Positions 36,535 to 45,431 of a DNA stretch of 64,000 bases are shown piece by piece. Origin of the DNA: Bacteroides sp. (GTDB lineage: Bacteria > Bacteroidota > Bacteroidia > Bacteroidales > Bacteroidaceae); assembly GCA_023665805.1 (NCBI GenBank), contig JAMPDJ010000005.1:83102-147101 (forward strand). Reading direction: 5' to 3'. Made by a program: the position numbers and the translations under genes. A model generated the notes under the pieces. It was not told where the DNA came from. It saw only the letters and a list, made by a program, of their open reading frames with translations, and ran no database searches. The number at the start of each line of letters is the position of its first letter. Position 1 is the stretch's first letter.

Positions 36535-37053
36535 ATGATAAAGTTGGCGATAACAGGCGGTATAGGCAGCGGAAAGAGCTATGTGGCACGACAAATGTCA
36601 CAATTGTTTGGCATTCCGGTTTACGACTCTGACAGCAATGCCAAACGTCTCAATGAGGAGTCGCCTAAGATTCGCCAAGGGCTGATAGACATTGTTGGTG
36701 ATGATGTCTATGATGCCGATGGGCATCTGAACAGGTCCAGACTGGCATCATTTCTTTTTGCCAAAGAGGAAAACGCACGCAAGGTAAATGCGTTGGTACA
36801 TCCTGTCGTAAAGGATGACTTCCTTTGCTGGGCCGGCCGGCAAGCTGCTCCGGTTGTGGCGATAGAGACCGCTCTCCTTGCCGAGAGCGGGATAGACCTT
36901 GTGGTAGACAAAATCATACGGGTGGACGCTCCTTTGGAAACTCGTATCCAACGTGCCATGCTACGCGACGGGGCAACCCGTGAACAGATACTTGCCCGCA
37001 TATCCAGGCAGACCGAATACCCTTGCCCGCATATAATAATAAATAATGTATAG
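36535..37053 (+). CDS. coaE: dephospho-CoA kinase, C-terminally short
   Basis: Last step of CoA synthesis. 172 residues: the P-loop ITGGIGSGKSYVARQ (6-20), the DSDSNAKRLN lid region, HPVVKDDF, and the conserved ETALLAESGIDLVVDKII. It ends TEYPCPHIIINNV. Homologues of about 200 residues usually continue past the I-x-N-D/N position with a further helix, so 20-30 residues seem lost. The catalytic core is intact, so activity is likely. 98 nt after the YbbR-like gene. Confidence 0.92.
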   Translation: MIKLAITGGIGSGKSYVARQMSQLFGIPVYDSDSNAKRLNEESPKIRQGLIDIVGDDVYDADGHLNRSRLASFLFAKEENARKVNALVHPVVKDDFLCWAGRQAAPVVAIETALLAESGIDLVVDKIIRVDAPLETRIQRAMLRDGATREQILARISRQTEYPCPHIIINNV

Positions 37054-37252
37054 GCATTGGACATCCTGTGGCAATTAGGTATCGGACATCGGAGACCGCG
37101 TGCTTAGTGCCTGATAAATATATAGAACGACAAATAACAAACAGATAACATAAACCATTTCCCGTATTGGCGTTTCCATCCGGTCCTGCGAGTAAAGGCA
37201 GCAGGTGGGTATGGCAAGCCCTTGTGGGAAACTAAAACCCAAAAGAAGACAA

Positions 37253-37675
37253 ATGCTTGAAACAATTCTCGCCATCGCTGGCAAGCCCGGACTTTTCCGA
37301 TTGGTCAATCGTGGTAATCGCAGTCTCATCGTGGAGACACTGGACGCTCAGAAGAAGCGCATGCCTGCATTTGGTACAGACAAGATTATTTCCTTGTCGG
37401 ACATAGCCATGTACACCGATGATGAGGAAGTTCCTCTGCGTCGTGTACTGAAGAACATCTATGATATGGAGGGAGGCAAGACCACATCCATGGACTACCG
37501 CAAGGCTTCTCCTGAAGAGTTGGCCGGGTTTATGTCCAAGGCTTTGCCTAACTATGACCGCGACCGTGTCTATCCCAATGACATGAAGAAGCTCATCCAG
37601 TGGTACAATCTTTTGATAGAAAACGGCATCACCGACTTTGAGGAAGAGCAGAAACAGGAGGACGTTGAAGAGTAA
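37253..37675 (+). CDS. DUF5606 family protein
   Basis: 140 residues from the ATG at 37253 (MLETILAIAGKPGLFRLVNR); upstream frame to 37205 is not family-like. It has a small N-terminal beta domain that resembles a fold of RNA-binding type (NRGNRSLIVETLDAQKKRMP), then a helical part and an acidic end (EEEQKQEDVEE). Conserved in Bacteroidetes beside coaE; function unknown to me. A strong hairpin follows. Confidence 0.8.
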   Translation: MLETILAIAGKPGLFRLVNRGNRSLIVETLDAQKKRMPAFGTDKIISLSDIAMYTDDEEVPLRRVLKNIYDMEGGKTTSMDYRKASPEELAGFMSKALPNYDRDRVYPNDMKKLIQWYNLLIENGITDFEEEQKQEDVEE

Positions 37676-37706
37676 ACACACATAATTCTCTGTTTTGTCA
37701 TATTGT

Positions 37707-37749
37707 TATGCCCCCTCAAGGTTCAGACGAATGGCCTTGAGGGGGCATA
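37707..37749 (+). terminator. terminator after the nusB-to-DUF5606 gene run
   Basis: 15-bp perfect arms (37707-37721 and 37735-37749), core GCCCCCTCAAGG, 13-nt loop. It ends the housekeeping run before the GH3 gene. Confidence 0.75.
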
Positions 37750-37807
37750 TGCGTATATGGATTGTCCCGATAAGGATTATTAACAACACGTATCATCAAA
37801 TACAATC

Positions 37808-40669
37808 ATGAACAAATTGCTCTTCGCATGCCTGTTGACCCTGACATGTATCGAGGGTCCGGCACAGACCAAAGTAGATTCGCGTATCCCTAAGGCCAAA
37901 GACCTGGTGGCTTATCGTCCCAAACATACGATGTACAGGAAGGGATGGATAGATTTCAACAAGAATGGAATAAAGGATGTTTATGAAGATCCCACGGCTA
38001 CGGTGGATGAGCGTGTGGAGAATCTGCTGTCCATGATGACCATGGAGGAAAAGACTTGTCAGATGGTCACCCTCTATGGTTACAAGCGAGTGTTGAATGA
38101 CGATCTGCCAACGCCCGAGTGGAAGAACAAGCTATGGAAAGACGGCATGGGTGCCATAGACGAACATTTGAACGGGTTTCAGCAATGGGGACTGCCTCCA
38201 TCGGACAATCCTTTTGTCTGGCCGGCATCGCGCCATGCCTGGGCGCTTAACGAAGTGCAGCGGTTCTTTGTGGAGGAGACCCGTCTGGGCATCCCCACTG
38301 ATTTCACCAATGAAGGAATACGTGGCGTGGAGAGCTACATTGCCACTAATTTCCCTACACAACTTGGCCTTGGCCACACATGGAACCGAAATCTAATTAA
38401 CGAGGTCGGTCGCATCACCGGTCGCGAAGCGCGTCTGCTTGGATACACCAATGTCTATGCGCCCATCCTGGACGTAGGCCGCGATCAGCGTTGGGGACGT
38501 TACGAGGAGGTTTATGGCGAAAGCCCCTATCTGGTGGCCGAACTGGGCGTGGCCATGGCCAAGGGCCTGCAAAAGGACATGCAGGTGGCGGCTACGGCCA
38601 AGCATTTCATAGCATACAGCAACAACAAGGGCGCACGCGAGGGATTTGCGCGTGTGGATCCCCAAATGTCATTGCGCGAGGTGGAGAACATCCACGCCTA
38701 CCCCTTTACACGTGTAATCCGTGAGGCCGGAATCCTCGGTGTGATGAGTTCTTATAACGACTACGACGGCTTCCCCATACAGAGCAGCTACTATTGGCTC
38801 ACCACCCGTCTGCGTGGGACGATGGGGTTCAAGGGCTATGTGGTGTCTGACAGCGATGCACTTGAATACCTGTATTCCAAGCACCATACTGCCAAGGACA
38901 TGAAAGAGGCAGTGCGCCAAAGCATAGAGGCGGGGCTGAATGTCCGGTGCACGTTCCGCTCGCCGGAGTCATTTGTGATGCCGTTGCGCGAACTTATCAA
39001 CGAAGGTTCCATCAGTATGAGTACCATTGACGACCGAGTTCGTGACATTCTGCGTGTCAAGTTCATGATAGGCCTTTTCGACAGCCCGTACCAAACCAAC
39101 CTAAAGCAGGCAGACATCGAGGTCAACAGCAAGGAGAACGGAGTCGTGGCACTTCAAGCTTCGCGCGAGTCCATTGTCTTGCTTAAGAATGACAGGCATA
39201 CCCTTCCTCTCGATAGGCAGTCCATTCGCCGTATCGCCGTTTGCGGTCCCAATGCGGATGAGAGTTCCTTTGCACTCACCCACTATGGGCCGTTGGCCGT
39301 GGACGTCACCACAGTGCTGGAGGGTATTCGCGAGAAAGTAGGCGACAGCACCGAGGTTCTCTATACCAAGGGGTGTGACCTGGTGGACGCGCATTGGCCT
39401 GAATCCGAAATCATTCGCTATCCACTTACGGATGAGGAACAGGGCGAGATAGCCAAGGCCGTGGAGAATGCCTCCAGAAGTGATGTGGCCGTAGTCGTAT
39501 TGGGTGGCGGACAGCGTACCTGCGGCGAGAACAAGTCGCGAACCAGCCTGGATCTTCCCGGCAGGCAGTTGGAACTCCTCCAGGCTGTGATGGGTACAGG
39601 CAAACCCGTGATTTTGGTTCTTATCAACGGTCGTCCTCTTTCCGTCAACTGGGCTGACAAGTTCGTTCCCGCCATCCTGGAAGCATGGTATCCCGGAGCT
39701 TATGGTGGTACGGCTATTGCAGATGTCCTGTTTGGCGACTACAATCCCGGCGGCAAACTGACAGTCACTTTCCCCAAGACCGTAGGGCAGATACCTTTCA
39801 ATTTCCCATACAAGCCTGCATCCCAGGTAGACGGGGGACGTAATCCGGGTGCCGGCGGCAACCAGTCGCGCATCAACGGTCCTCTCTATCCCTTTGGCTA
39901 TGGTCTCAGTTATACTACTTTCGAGTATTCCGACATCCGCCTTTCCGCTCCTGCCATAACCGACAAGCAGGCACTGACCGTCAGCTGCCGCGTGCAGAAT
40001 ACGGGGCAGCGTGCCGGTGACGAGGTGGTACAGCTTTATGTACGCGACGTGCTTAGCTCTGTCACCACCTACGAGAAGTCTCTCCGAGGCTTTGAGCGCG
40101 TCCACCTCCTTCCAGGTGAATCCAAGGATGTGGTCTTCACCATTTACCCCCGTGACCTGCAACTCCTCGACAAGGACAATCATTGGGTCGTGGAACCGGG
40201 CACGTTCTCCATCATGATAGGAGCCTCTTCCACCGACATTCGTCTGAAAGGCTCCGTGGAGGTAGTTCCCTATGGTTCGTCTTCTTTGGTACGGACATCC
40301 GAATCCGAAACCTTGCCCGTGGTGGCAAGTCCCAATAGCCCCACGGCCAGGAACGTCCTGGACAAGGATAACTCTACTGGCTGGAACGGCAAGGCGGGCG
40401 ACTGTCTCACTTTTGCCATGAACGAGGACGCGCAGACCAACGAGATTTCCATTCTTTGGAGCACTCCCGTGGATGGTGCCACCTTCGAGGTCCAACTCTC
40501 CGGAGGAGGAGGCCAGTTCCTTACGGTATACAGTGGCAAGGTTCCAATGGATGGCAGACCTGGCAAGGTCCGGTTCAAGGGAACCACTGCCAGTGACCTG
40601 CGCATTCTCATGACCGGTGGTACTGCCAGTATCATGGAGGTCGTTATTCCTAATCTCAAGGATTGTTGA
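37808..40669 (+). CDS. secreted GH3 beta-glucosidase/xylosidase-type glycosidase
   Basis: 953 residues with a signal peptide (MNKLLFACLLTLTCIEGPAQ). The GH3 barrel covers about 60-400: TNEGIRGVESYIATNFPTQL, DVGRDQRWGRYEEVYGESPY, KHFIAYSNNKG, and the nucleophile region GYVVSDSDALEY (D348 likely). The GH3-C domain follows (SIVLLKNDRHTLPLD, VVVLGGGQRTCGENKSRTSL), then an Fn3-like domain (YPFGYGLSYTTFEYS) and a C-terminal beta-sandwich from about 830 that resembles an F5/8C-type module (ARNVLDKDNSTGWNGKAGDC). It works on plant or host glycans in the periplasm; specificity cannot be set from sequence. Unusually it has no SusC/D neighbours. Confidence 0.92.
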   Translation: MNKLLFACLLTLTCIEGPAQTKVDSRIPKAKDLVAYRPKHTMYRKGWIDFNKNGIKDVYEDPTATVDERVENLLSMMTMEEKTCQMVTLYGYKRVLNDDLPTPEWKNKLWKDGMGAIDEHLNGFQQWGLPPSDNPFVWPASRHAWALNEVQRFFVEETRLGIPTDFTNEGIRGVESYIATNFPTQLGLGHTWNRNLINEVGRITGREARLLGYTNVYAPILDVGRDQRWGRYEEVYGESPYLVAELGVAMAKGLQKDMQVAATAKHFIAYSNNKGAREGFARVDPQMSLREVENIHAYPFTRVIREAGILGVMSSYNDYDGFPIQSSYYWLTTRLRGTMGFKGYVVSDSDALEYLYSKHHTAKDMKEAVRQSIEAGLNVRCTFRSPESFVMPLRELINEGSISMSTIDDRVRDILRVKFMIGLFDSPYQTNLKQADIEVNSKENGVVALQASRESIVLLKNDRHTLPLDRQSIRRIAVCGPNADESSFALTHYGPLAVDVTTVLEGIREKVGDSTEVLYTKGCDLVDAHWPESEIIRYPLTDEEQGEIAKAVENASRSDVAVVVLGGGQRTCGENKSRTSLDLPGRQLELLQAVMGTGKPVILVLINGRPLSVNWADKFVPAILEAWYPGAYGGTAIADVLFGDYNPGGKLTVTFPKTVGQIPFNFPYKPASQVDGGRNPGAGGNQSRINGPLYPFGYGLSYTTFEYSDIRLSAPAITDKQALTVSCRVQNTGQRAGDEVVQLYVRDVLSSVTTYEKSLRGFERVHLLPGESKDVVFTIYPRDLQLLDKDNHWVVEPGTFSIMIGASSTDIRLKGSVEVVPYGSSSLVRTSESETLPVVASPNSPTARNVLDKDNSTGWNGKAGDCLTFAMNEDAQTNEISILWSTPVDGATFEVQLSGGGGQFLTVYSGKVPMDGRPGKVRFKGTTASDLRILMTGGTASIMEVVIPNLKDC

Positions 40670-40701
40670 TTCCTGACTCTTTGATATTATACTCCTGTCC
40701 C

Positions 40702-41334
40702 ATGATGAAAGAAGTCAATCCAGCTGATACCACCCGTGCCTATGCCTTTGAGATGTGGATGTAGGCTCCCATGCCTATGGTCACATTCCTGAAGACACTT
40801 GACGTGTCCCGTCTGTTGAAACTGAGCCGTCGGCACGGTGTCAAGTTCAACATGCTCATGTGTTGGTGCATAGGACGTGCGGCAACGCAGGTGAAGGAGT
40901 TCTATATGTTGCCTGTGGACGGACGGTTGATGCAGTTCGACAGCCTTGCCGTGAACACCATTGTGGCCAACCGGGATGGCGAGGTGTCCTCGTGCGATAT
41001 TCCCTTCTCCACGGACATCACCGCTTTTGCCGATGATTACATGCGTCTTACGCGCCAAGTGGCCGAGACGTGTACCAACCACGACCTGGCGGAGAGCATG
41101 GTCATAGGAACCTCTGCCTTGGCACAGTACGACATAGACGGTGCGGTCGGGATGTATAGCGGCATCTTCTGTAATCCTTTCATGATATGGGGCAGGTATC
41201 GGCGCGGATGGTTGCGCACAAGGCTGACGGTATCGTTCCAGTTCCATCATGCCCAAATGGACGGAGCGCACGCGGCACGCTTCCTTGACCTTCTGCAAGG
41301 CGAGATTTCCTCGCTCGTTTGGCCAGCCCGCTGA
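40702..41334 (+). pseudogene. chloramphenicol acetyltransferase-like gene with an internal TAG
   Basis: From the ATG at 40702 the frame reads MMKEVNPADTTRAYAFEMWM, then TAG at 40762-40764, then APMPMVTFLKTLDVSRLLKL and onward for 190 residues without another stop. The join is continuous with the CAT family as I recall it, so one base change (for example AAG or CAG to TAG) broke the gene. The rest looks intact, with the catalytic SFQFHHAQMDGAHAARF and GMYSGIFCNPFMIWG. A shortened product from the ATG at 40771 would lack the N-terminal part and is probably inactive. Natural members of this group in Bacteroidetes acetylate unknown acceptors. Confidence 0.8.
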
Positions 41335-41353
41335 TAGTTCATTGCATAATCCC

Positions 41354-41378
41354 AAATCTAATGACCGATTCGGGTTTA
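41354..41378 (-). repeat. dispersed repeat, partial copy C
   Basis: The minus strand reads TTAAACCCGAATCGGTCATT then AGATTT, matching the first 25 bases of copies A (44545) and B (63943) with few changes. It ends where the 22-bp array begins. Confidence 0.7.
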
Positions 41379-41466
41379 ATTCGTGAATATCCATCTGCAT
41401 ATTCGCGAATTCTCACATGCATATTCGTGAATTCACGCCTTTGCATTCGTGAATATGTAAGCCGGT
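41379..41466. repeat. array of four ATTCG(T/C)GAAT dyads at 22-bp spacing
   Basis: Cores ATTCGTGAAT, ATTCGCGAAT, ATTCGTGAAT and ATTCGTGAAT start at 41379, 41401, 41423 and 41445, exactly 22 bp apart. Units 2 and 3 extend to 14-bp palindromes (ATATTCGCGAATTC, ATATTCGTGAATTC) with an 8-nt spacer. The plan resembles the 23-bp arrays at 5049 and 62445 although the sequence differs. It lies between the acetyltransferase pseudogene and the Lrp-type regulator. Too short, and with inter-unit sequence too short, for a CRISPR. Confidence 0.8.
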
Positions 41467-41579
41467 TTTCGTGATGATGTGTTGTGGACTTGCAGGAGCA
41501 CGTGTTCTGTTTGTTTGATTTTGTCACGGTGTAAGATTGTCATTAGAGGCAAGCCGTATGGGAATGACTCTCTGTATGA

Positions 41580-42056
41580 TTATCCGCTCACTCCGACTCC
41601 ATACTCATGTTTGATTTCTTCCATTACGAACGTGCTCTCTATCGAGGCCACGCTCTCAATCTTGCCAAGTACTTCTATCAGAAAACGTTGGTACTGTTTC
41701 ATGTCGAATGAGTGAAGTTTGAGCATGTAGTCGAAGTGGCCGGATATGTTGTAGCATTCCGTCACCTCCGGCATGGCCTTGATGCGGGTGGTAAAGTCGT
41801 TTGCAGTCTCGGTGTTCAGCCTGTTCAGCTTCACGCTGCAGAACACCACGAAGCCGCGGTTGAGCTTGTCGGCATCAAGCACGGCAATGTATTTTCTTAT
41901 ATATCCTTCGCGTTCGAGACGCTTCCAACGCTCAAAGACAGGCGTGGGTGAAAGGTGTACCTTTGCGGCAAGTTCCTTGTTAGTCATTCTGGCATTGTGT
42001 TGCAGCGCATCAAGGATGAGCAGGTCCGTGCGGTCAAGGCATTCTGTTTCGTTCAT
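41580..42056 (-). CDS. Lrp/AsnC-family transcriptional regulator
   Basis: 158 residues: an N-terminal HTH (DLLILDALQHNARMTNKELA, AAKVHLSPTPVFERWKRLER) and a C-terminal RAM ligand domain (GFVVFCSVKLNRL, MPEVTECYNISGHFDYMLKL). Divergent from metY-cysK over 228 bp, with facing promoters only about 27 bp apart, so it probably controls those genes in response to an amino acid, and itself (inference). Confidence 0.93.
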   Translation of the reverse strand: MNETECLDRTDLLILDALQHNARMTNKELAAKVHLSPTPVFERWKRLEREGYIRKYIAVLDADKLNRGFVVFCSVKLNRLNTETANDFTTRIKAMPEVTECYNISGHFDYMLKLHSFDMKQYQRFLIEVLGKIESVASIESTFVMEEIKHEYGVGVSG

Positions 42057-42098
42057 GTTTCGTGTGACTTTTTAGAATAATATTACTGCATTGTGATA

Positions 42099-42130
42099 CA
42101 AATGTAGCTATATTTTCTGAAAATTGCAAA
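42099..42130 (-). promoter_or_regulatory. promoter of the Lrp-type regulator
   Basis: On the minus strand TTTG (42127-42130), 20-nt spacer, TACATTTG (42099-42106): full consensus. It points away from the metY promoter. Confidence 0.7.
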
Positions 42131-42133
42131 TTC

Positions 42134-42165
42134 CTTGGAATATCTTCCGGATGTCAGTACCTTTG
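42134..42165 (+). promoter_or_regulatory. promoter of metY-cysK
   Basis: CTTG at 42134-42137, 20-nt spacer, TACCTTTG at 42158-42165, leaving a leader of about 110 nt before the metY ATG. An Lrp site between the two promoters would affect both genes. Confidence 0.65.
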
Positions 42166-42284
42166 CGTCGGAAACGATGGGTTGTTTCACAGTTTGCTTA
42201 CGCAGGAAGGGCGGTTCTATGCTGTTTGGACTGTATTATGACAAGAAAACATGAAAAGAAGAACCAACATAAAAGAATACGACT

Positions 42285-43583
42285 ATGGAAAAAGAATTAC
42301 GAGGCAGGTTGCATTTTGAGACACTTCAACTGCATGTCGGACAGGAGAGCCCGGATCCGGCAACGGACGCAAGGGCCGTGCCCATTTATCAGACAACATC
42401 GTACGTGTTCCGCAATTCGCAGCATGCTGCCGACCGTTTTGGCCTGCGCGATGCGGGAAACATCTATGGCCGCCTCACCAACTCCACCCAGGCGGTTCTG
42501 GAGGAACGTGTCGCGGCACTGGAAAAGGGCGTGGCCGGACTGGCAGTGGCCAGTGGGGCCGCGGCCATAACATATGCGTTGCAAAACGTGGCGCAGGCGG
42601 GCGACCATATCATAGCGGCCAACAACCTCTATGGCGGTACGTACAATCTCATAGCGCATACGCTCAGTACCCAGGGGGTGGACTATACCATAGTGGATCC
42701 GTCGGACTTCGAGGCTATAGATGCGGCTTTCAGGGACAATACGAAAGCCATTATAATAGAGACGTTCGGCAATCCTAATGCCAACGTCACCGACATTGAG
42801 CGTATTGCGGAAATCGCTCACGGCCACAATACCATAGTGATCGTGGACAATACGTTCGGCACACCTTTTCTCATACGTCCTATCGAGCATGGTGCCGATG
42901 TCGTGGTGCATTCGGCCACGAAGTTCATTGGCGGCCATGGTTCCAGCCTGGGCGGAATAATCGTGGATGCCGGACGCTTTGACTGGAAGGCCAATGCCGA
43001 CAAGTATCCTACACTGGCCAAGCCTGATCCGAGCTACCATGGCGCCGTGTTTGCAGACGTGGCCGGACAGGCCGCTTTTGTCACCCGCATACGTGCTGTC
43101 ATCCTGCGAGATACGGGAGCTGCCATTTCGCCTTTCAACGCATGGATACTGCTTCAGGGGTTGGAGACGCTCAGTCTGCGCGTGGAGCGTCACGCCTACA
43201 ACACCAGGCGTGTCGTTGACTTCCTTGCCGCGCATCCCAAAGTGGCTCGTGTGAATCATCCGCAACTGCCGTCACATCCGGATCATGCGCTCTATGGCAA
43301 GTTGTTTCCCGAGGGGGGCGGTTCCATATTCACGTTCGACATACGTGGTGGTGAAAAGGAGGCATGGGCATTCATAGACAGTCTGCAGATATTCTCGCTG
43401 CTGGCAAATGTTGCCGATGTGAAGAGCCTTGTCATTCATCCGGCTACCACCACGCATTCGCAGCTCTCGCCCGAGGAACTGGAGCAACAGCACATCTGTC
43501 CCTCCACCATACGATTGAGTATCGGTACGGAACATGTGGATGACATCATTGAGGATTTGGCAAATGCTTTGGAAACCATTTGA
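42285..43583 (+). CDS. O-acetylhomoserine sulfhydrylase (MetY-type)
   Basis: PLP enzyme of the Cys/Met metabolism family. 432 residues; starts [15 protein letters not shown], has [33 protein letters not shown], and the PLP lysine near 212 in [19 protein letters not shown]. The length and the HxGQ start fit O-acetylhomoserine aminocarboxypropyltransferase, which makes homocysteine directly from sulfide; cystathionine enzymes are about 380-400 residues. Followed after 18 nt by cysK, so both sulfide-assimilating steps share one transcript. Confidence 0.92.
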   Translation: MEKELRGRLHFETLQLHVGQESPDPATDARAVPIYQTTSYVFRNSQHAADRFGLRDAGNIYGRLTNSTQAVLEERVAALEKGVAGLAVASGAAAITYALQNVAQAGDHIIAANNLYGGTYNLIAHTLSTQGVDYTIVDPSDFEAIDAAFRDNTKAIIIETFGNPNANVTDIERIAEIAHGHNTIVIVDNTFGTPFLIRPIEHGADVVVHSATKFIGGHGSSLGGIIVDAGRFDWKANADKYPTLAKPDPSYHGAVFADVAGQAAFVTRIRAVILRDTGAAISPFNAWILLQGLETLSLRVERHAYNTRRVVDFLAAHPKVARVNHPQLPSHPDHALYGKLFPEGGGSIFTFDIRGGEKEAWAFIDSLQIFSLLANVADVKSLVIHPATTTHSQLSPEELEQQHICPSTIRLSIGTEHVDDIIEDLANALETI

Positions 43584-43601
43584 AGTAAAAGATAGATTGT
43601 T

Positions 43602-44549
43602 ATGGCAAAGATTGCAAGACGACTGACAGAGCTTATAGGCAATACACCGCTGCTCGAATTGGACAAGTTCTCCAAGTCACGGGGCATAGAGACTCCGATT
43701 ATCGCCAAGGTGGAATTCTTCAATCCGGGCGGCAGTGTCAAGGACCGTGTAGCCTTGGCCATGATAGAAGATGCAGAGAAGAAAGGGGTGCTCAAGCCCG
43801 GGGCTGCCATCATAGAGCCTACCAGCGGTAATACCGGCGTGGGCCTGGCTCTCGTGAGCGCAGTGAAGGGATACAGGCTTGTGCTGACTATGCCCGAGAC
43901 CATGAGTGTGGAAAGGCGCAACCTTGTCAAGGCTTACGGCGCCGAGGTGATATTGACGAGCGGTGCGGCCGGCATGGCTGGAGCCATCAGGGCTGCCGAG
44001 GAACTCAGGGCTGCCACTCCGGGGGCTGTAATCTTGCAGCAGTTCGAGAATCCTGCCAATCCGCAGAAGCACTATGACACTACGGGTGTGGAGATATGGG
44101 AGCAGACGGGCGGCGACATCGACATCTTTGTTGCCGGTGTGGGCACGGGTGGTACCGTAAGCGGTATAGGCAAGCGTCTGAAGGAGAAGAACCCGAACGT
44201 GAAGATTGTTGCTGTTGAACCGAAGGCGTCGGCAGTGTTGAACGGCGGACAAAGTGGTCCCCACAAGATACAGGGCATAGGTGCGGGCTTTGTGCCGAAG
44301 AACTACGACAACGAGGTTGTTGACGAGGTGTTTGACGTGGAGAACGATGATGCCATTCGCACCGGTCGCCTGTTGGCCCGTGAGGAAGGCCTGCTGGCAG
44401 GTATATCGTCCGGTGCGGCCGCATTCGCTGCGAGCGAGATAGCAAAGCGTTCTGAAAACAAGGGCAAGAAGATTGTTGTTCTGCTTCCGGATACCGGCGA
44501 GAGGTATCTGTCGACTGTACTCTACGCATTTGACGAATATCCTCTTTAA
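43602..44549 (+). CDS. cysK: cysteine synthase A
   Basis: O-acetylserine sulfhydrylase, PLP-dependent. 315 residues: [16 protein letters not shown] lysine K47 in [12 protein letters not shown], the substrate loop [12 protein letters not shown], the phosphate loop [19 protein letters not shown], and SGAGFVPK-like [12 protein letters not shown]. Normal length. The TAA stop lies inside the first bases of dispersed repeat copy A. Confidence 0.96.
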   Translation: MAKIARRLTELIGNTPLLELDKFSKSRGIETPIIAKVEFFNPGGSVKDRVALAMIEDAEKKGVLKPGAAIIEPTSGNTGVGLALVSAVKGYRLVLTMPETMSVERRNLVKAYGAEVILTSGAAGMAGAIRAAEELRAATPGAVILQQFENPANPQKHYDTTGVEIWEQTGGDIDIFVAGVGTGGTVSGIGKRLKEKNPNVKIVAVEPKASAVLNGGQSGPHKIQGIGAGFVPKNYDNEVVDEVFDVENDDAIRTGRLLAREEGLLAGISSGAAAFAASEIAKRSENKGKKIVVLLPDTGERYLSTVLYAFDEYPL

Positions 44550-44602
44550 CCCAAATCGGTCATGGGATTCCCAATGCGTTTTGCTTTTATATTCGTTCGT
44601 AT
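44545..44602 (+). repeat. dispersed repeat, copy A (58 bp)
   Basis: Aligns to 63943-64000 over 58 bp without gaps, with six differences. It begins TTTAACCCAAATCGGTCAT and ends TTCGTTCGTAT, and starts inside the cysK stop codon. Copy B runs to the window edge, so the true right end is not known. Confidence 0.85.
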
Positions 44603-44813
44603 TGCAACCGTTTGTCGAAGGCATGGCGGGCTATGACGAGGCGAAACGGGAAGCAATATGGCGAAGAGATGGGCAAAATGGAGGAAAAGGCAATGCAAAT
44701 AAGCTGGTTTGTATAAATTGACGCTCTAATGACAGATTGGGGGAAGGAGGGGAATTGTCTGCAAGATTGGGTGGCATGTGAATGCCTGACCAGAGGTGCT
44801 ACGGTTTTGTTTG

Positions 44814-44880
44814 TCCACAGGTTTCCACCGATTGTTCCGAGCTTATGCTTGCTTCGGGACAATCGGTGGAAACCTGTGGA
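44814..44880. repeat. 27-bp inverted repeat between convergent cysK and DUF486 gene
   Basis: Arms at 44814-44840 and 44854-44880 with one G-T mismatch and a 13-nt loop; the outer arm reads TCCACAGGTTTCCACCGATT. It is longer than ordinary terminators and lacks a T-run. The rest of 44603-44947 holds a purine-rich stretch without genes that I can support. Confidence 0.8.
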
Positions 44881-44947
44881 TTGGTATTTCGTAGTGTGAC
44901 ATGCCTTGGTGGATTGGTATGATGCATGCTTGTCTGTATGTCAACCT

Positions 44948-45319
44948 CTATTTGAGGAAGACGAAGAACACGGCCAGCACCATGCACACGAAAGCGGCAA
45001 GGTGGTTCCATTGCAGCGTTTCACCACGGAAGCAGGTGATGGTGTAGATGGTAAACACCGTCAGTGTGATGACCTCTTGGATGATTTTCAACTGGAACAA
45101 GGAAAACGGTCCTCCGTTGCCGCGGAAACCATAATGGTTGGCCGGAATCATGAAGCAGTACTCCAAAAAGGCCAGTCCCCAAGAGACGAGTATGATGATG
45201 AAGAGGGGCGTGTTGCCGTGCAGGACGTGCATGTCCTGCAACTTGAGGTGTCCATACCATGCCAGGGTCATGAATATGTTGGATATGATGAGCAGCACGA
45301 TGGGGATGACGTAGTTCAT
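44948..45319 (-). CDS. DUF486/DMT-family small membrane protein
   Basis: 123 residues, four membrane helices, beginning MNYVIPIVLLIISNIFMTLA. It carries LVSWGLAFLEYCFMIPANHY and ITLTVFTIYTITCFRGETLQWNHLAAF, which match the DUF486 family related to drug/metabolite transporters. Substrate unknown. It lies 112 nt downstream of sprA on the same strand. Confidence 0.88.
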   Translation of the reverse strand: MNYVIPIVLLIISNIFMTLAWYGHLKLQDMHVLHGNTPLFIIILVSWGLAFLEYCFMIPANHYGFRGNGGPFSLFQLKIIQEVITLTVFTIYTITCFRGETLQWNHLAAFVCMVLAVFFVFLK

Positions 45320-45431
45320 GTGTGTAGGGCGTAGGTGGTGGTTGCTAAATGAATTATGTGTCTTGTTTCGGATGATTGCGGGAATCGCTTAATGTCTTGA
45401 AATGGAATGGCACGCCAAGGCCTGCGACGGG

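Noticed and set aside
39101..40495. 464-codon open frame antisense to the GH3 gene
   Set aside because: A shadow of a GC-rich gene: low-complexity His/Gly-rich translation, no motif or promoter, and the sense protein is clearly a GH3 enzyme. The same holds for long antisense frames over the GH20, mnmA and cysK genes.
41379..41466. CRISPR array
   Set aside because: Inter-core sequence is only 12 bp, the repeated core is 10 bp, and no cas genes are present; the same argument excludes the 23-bp arrays.
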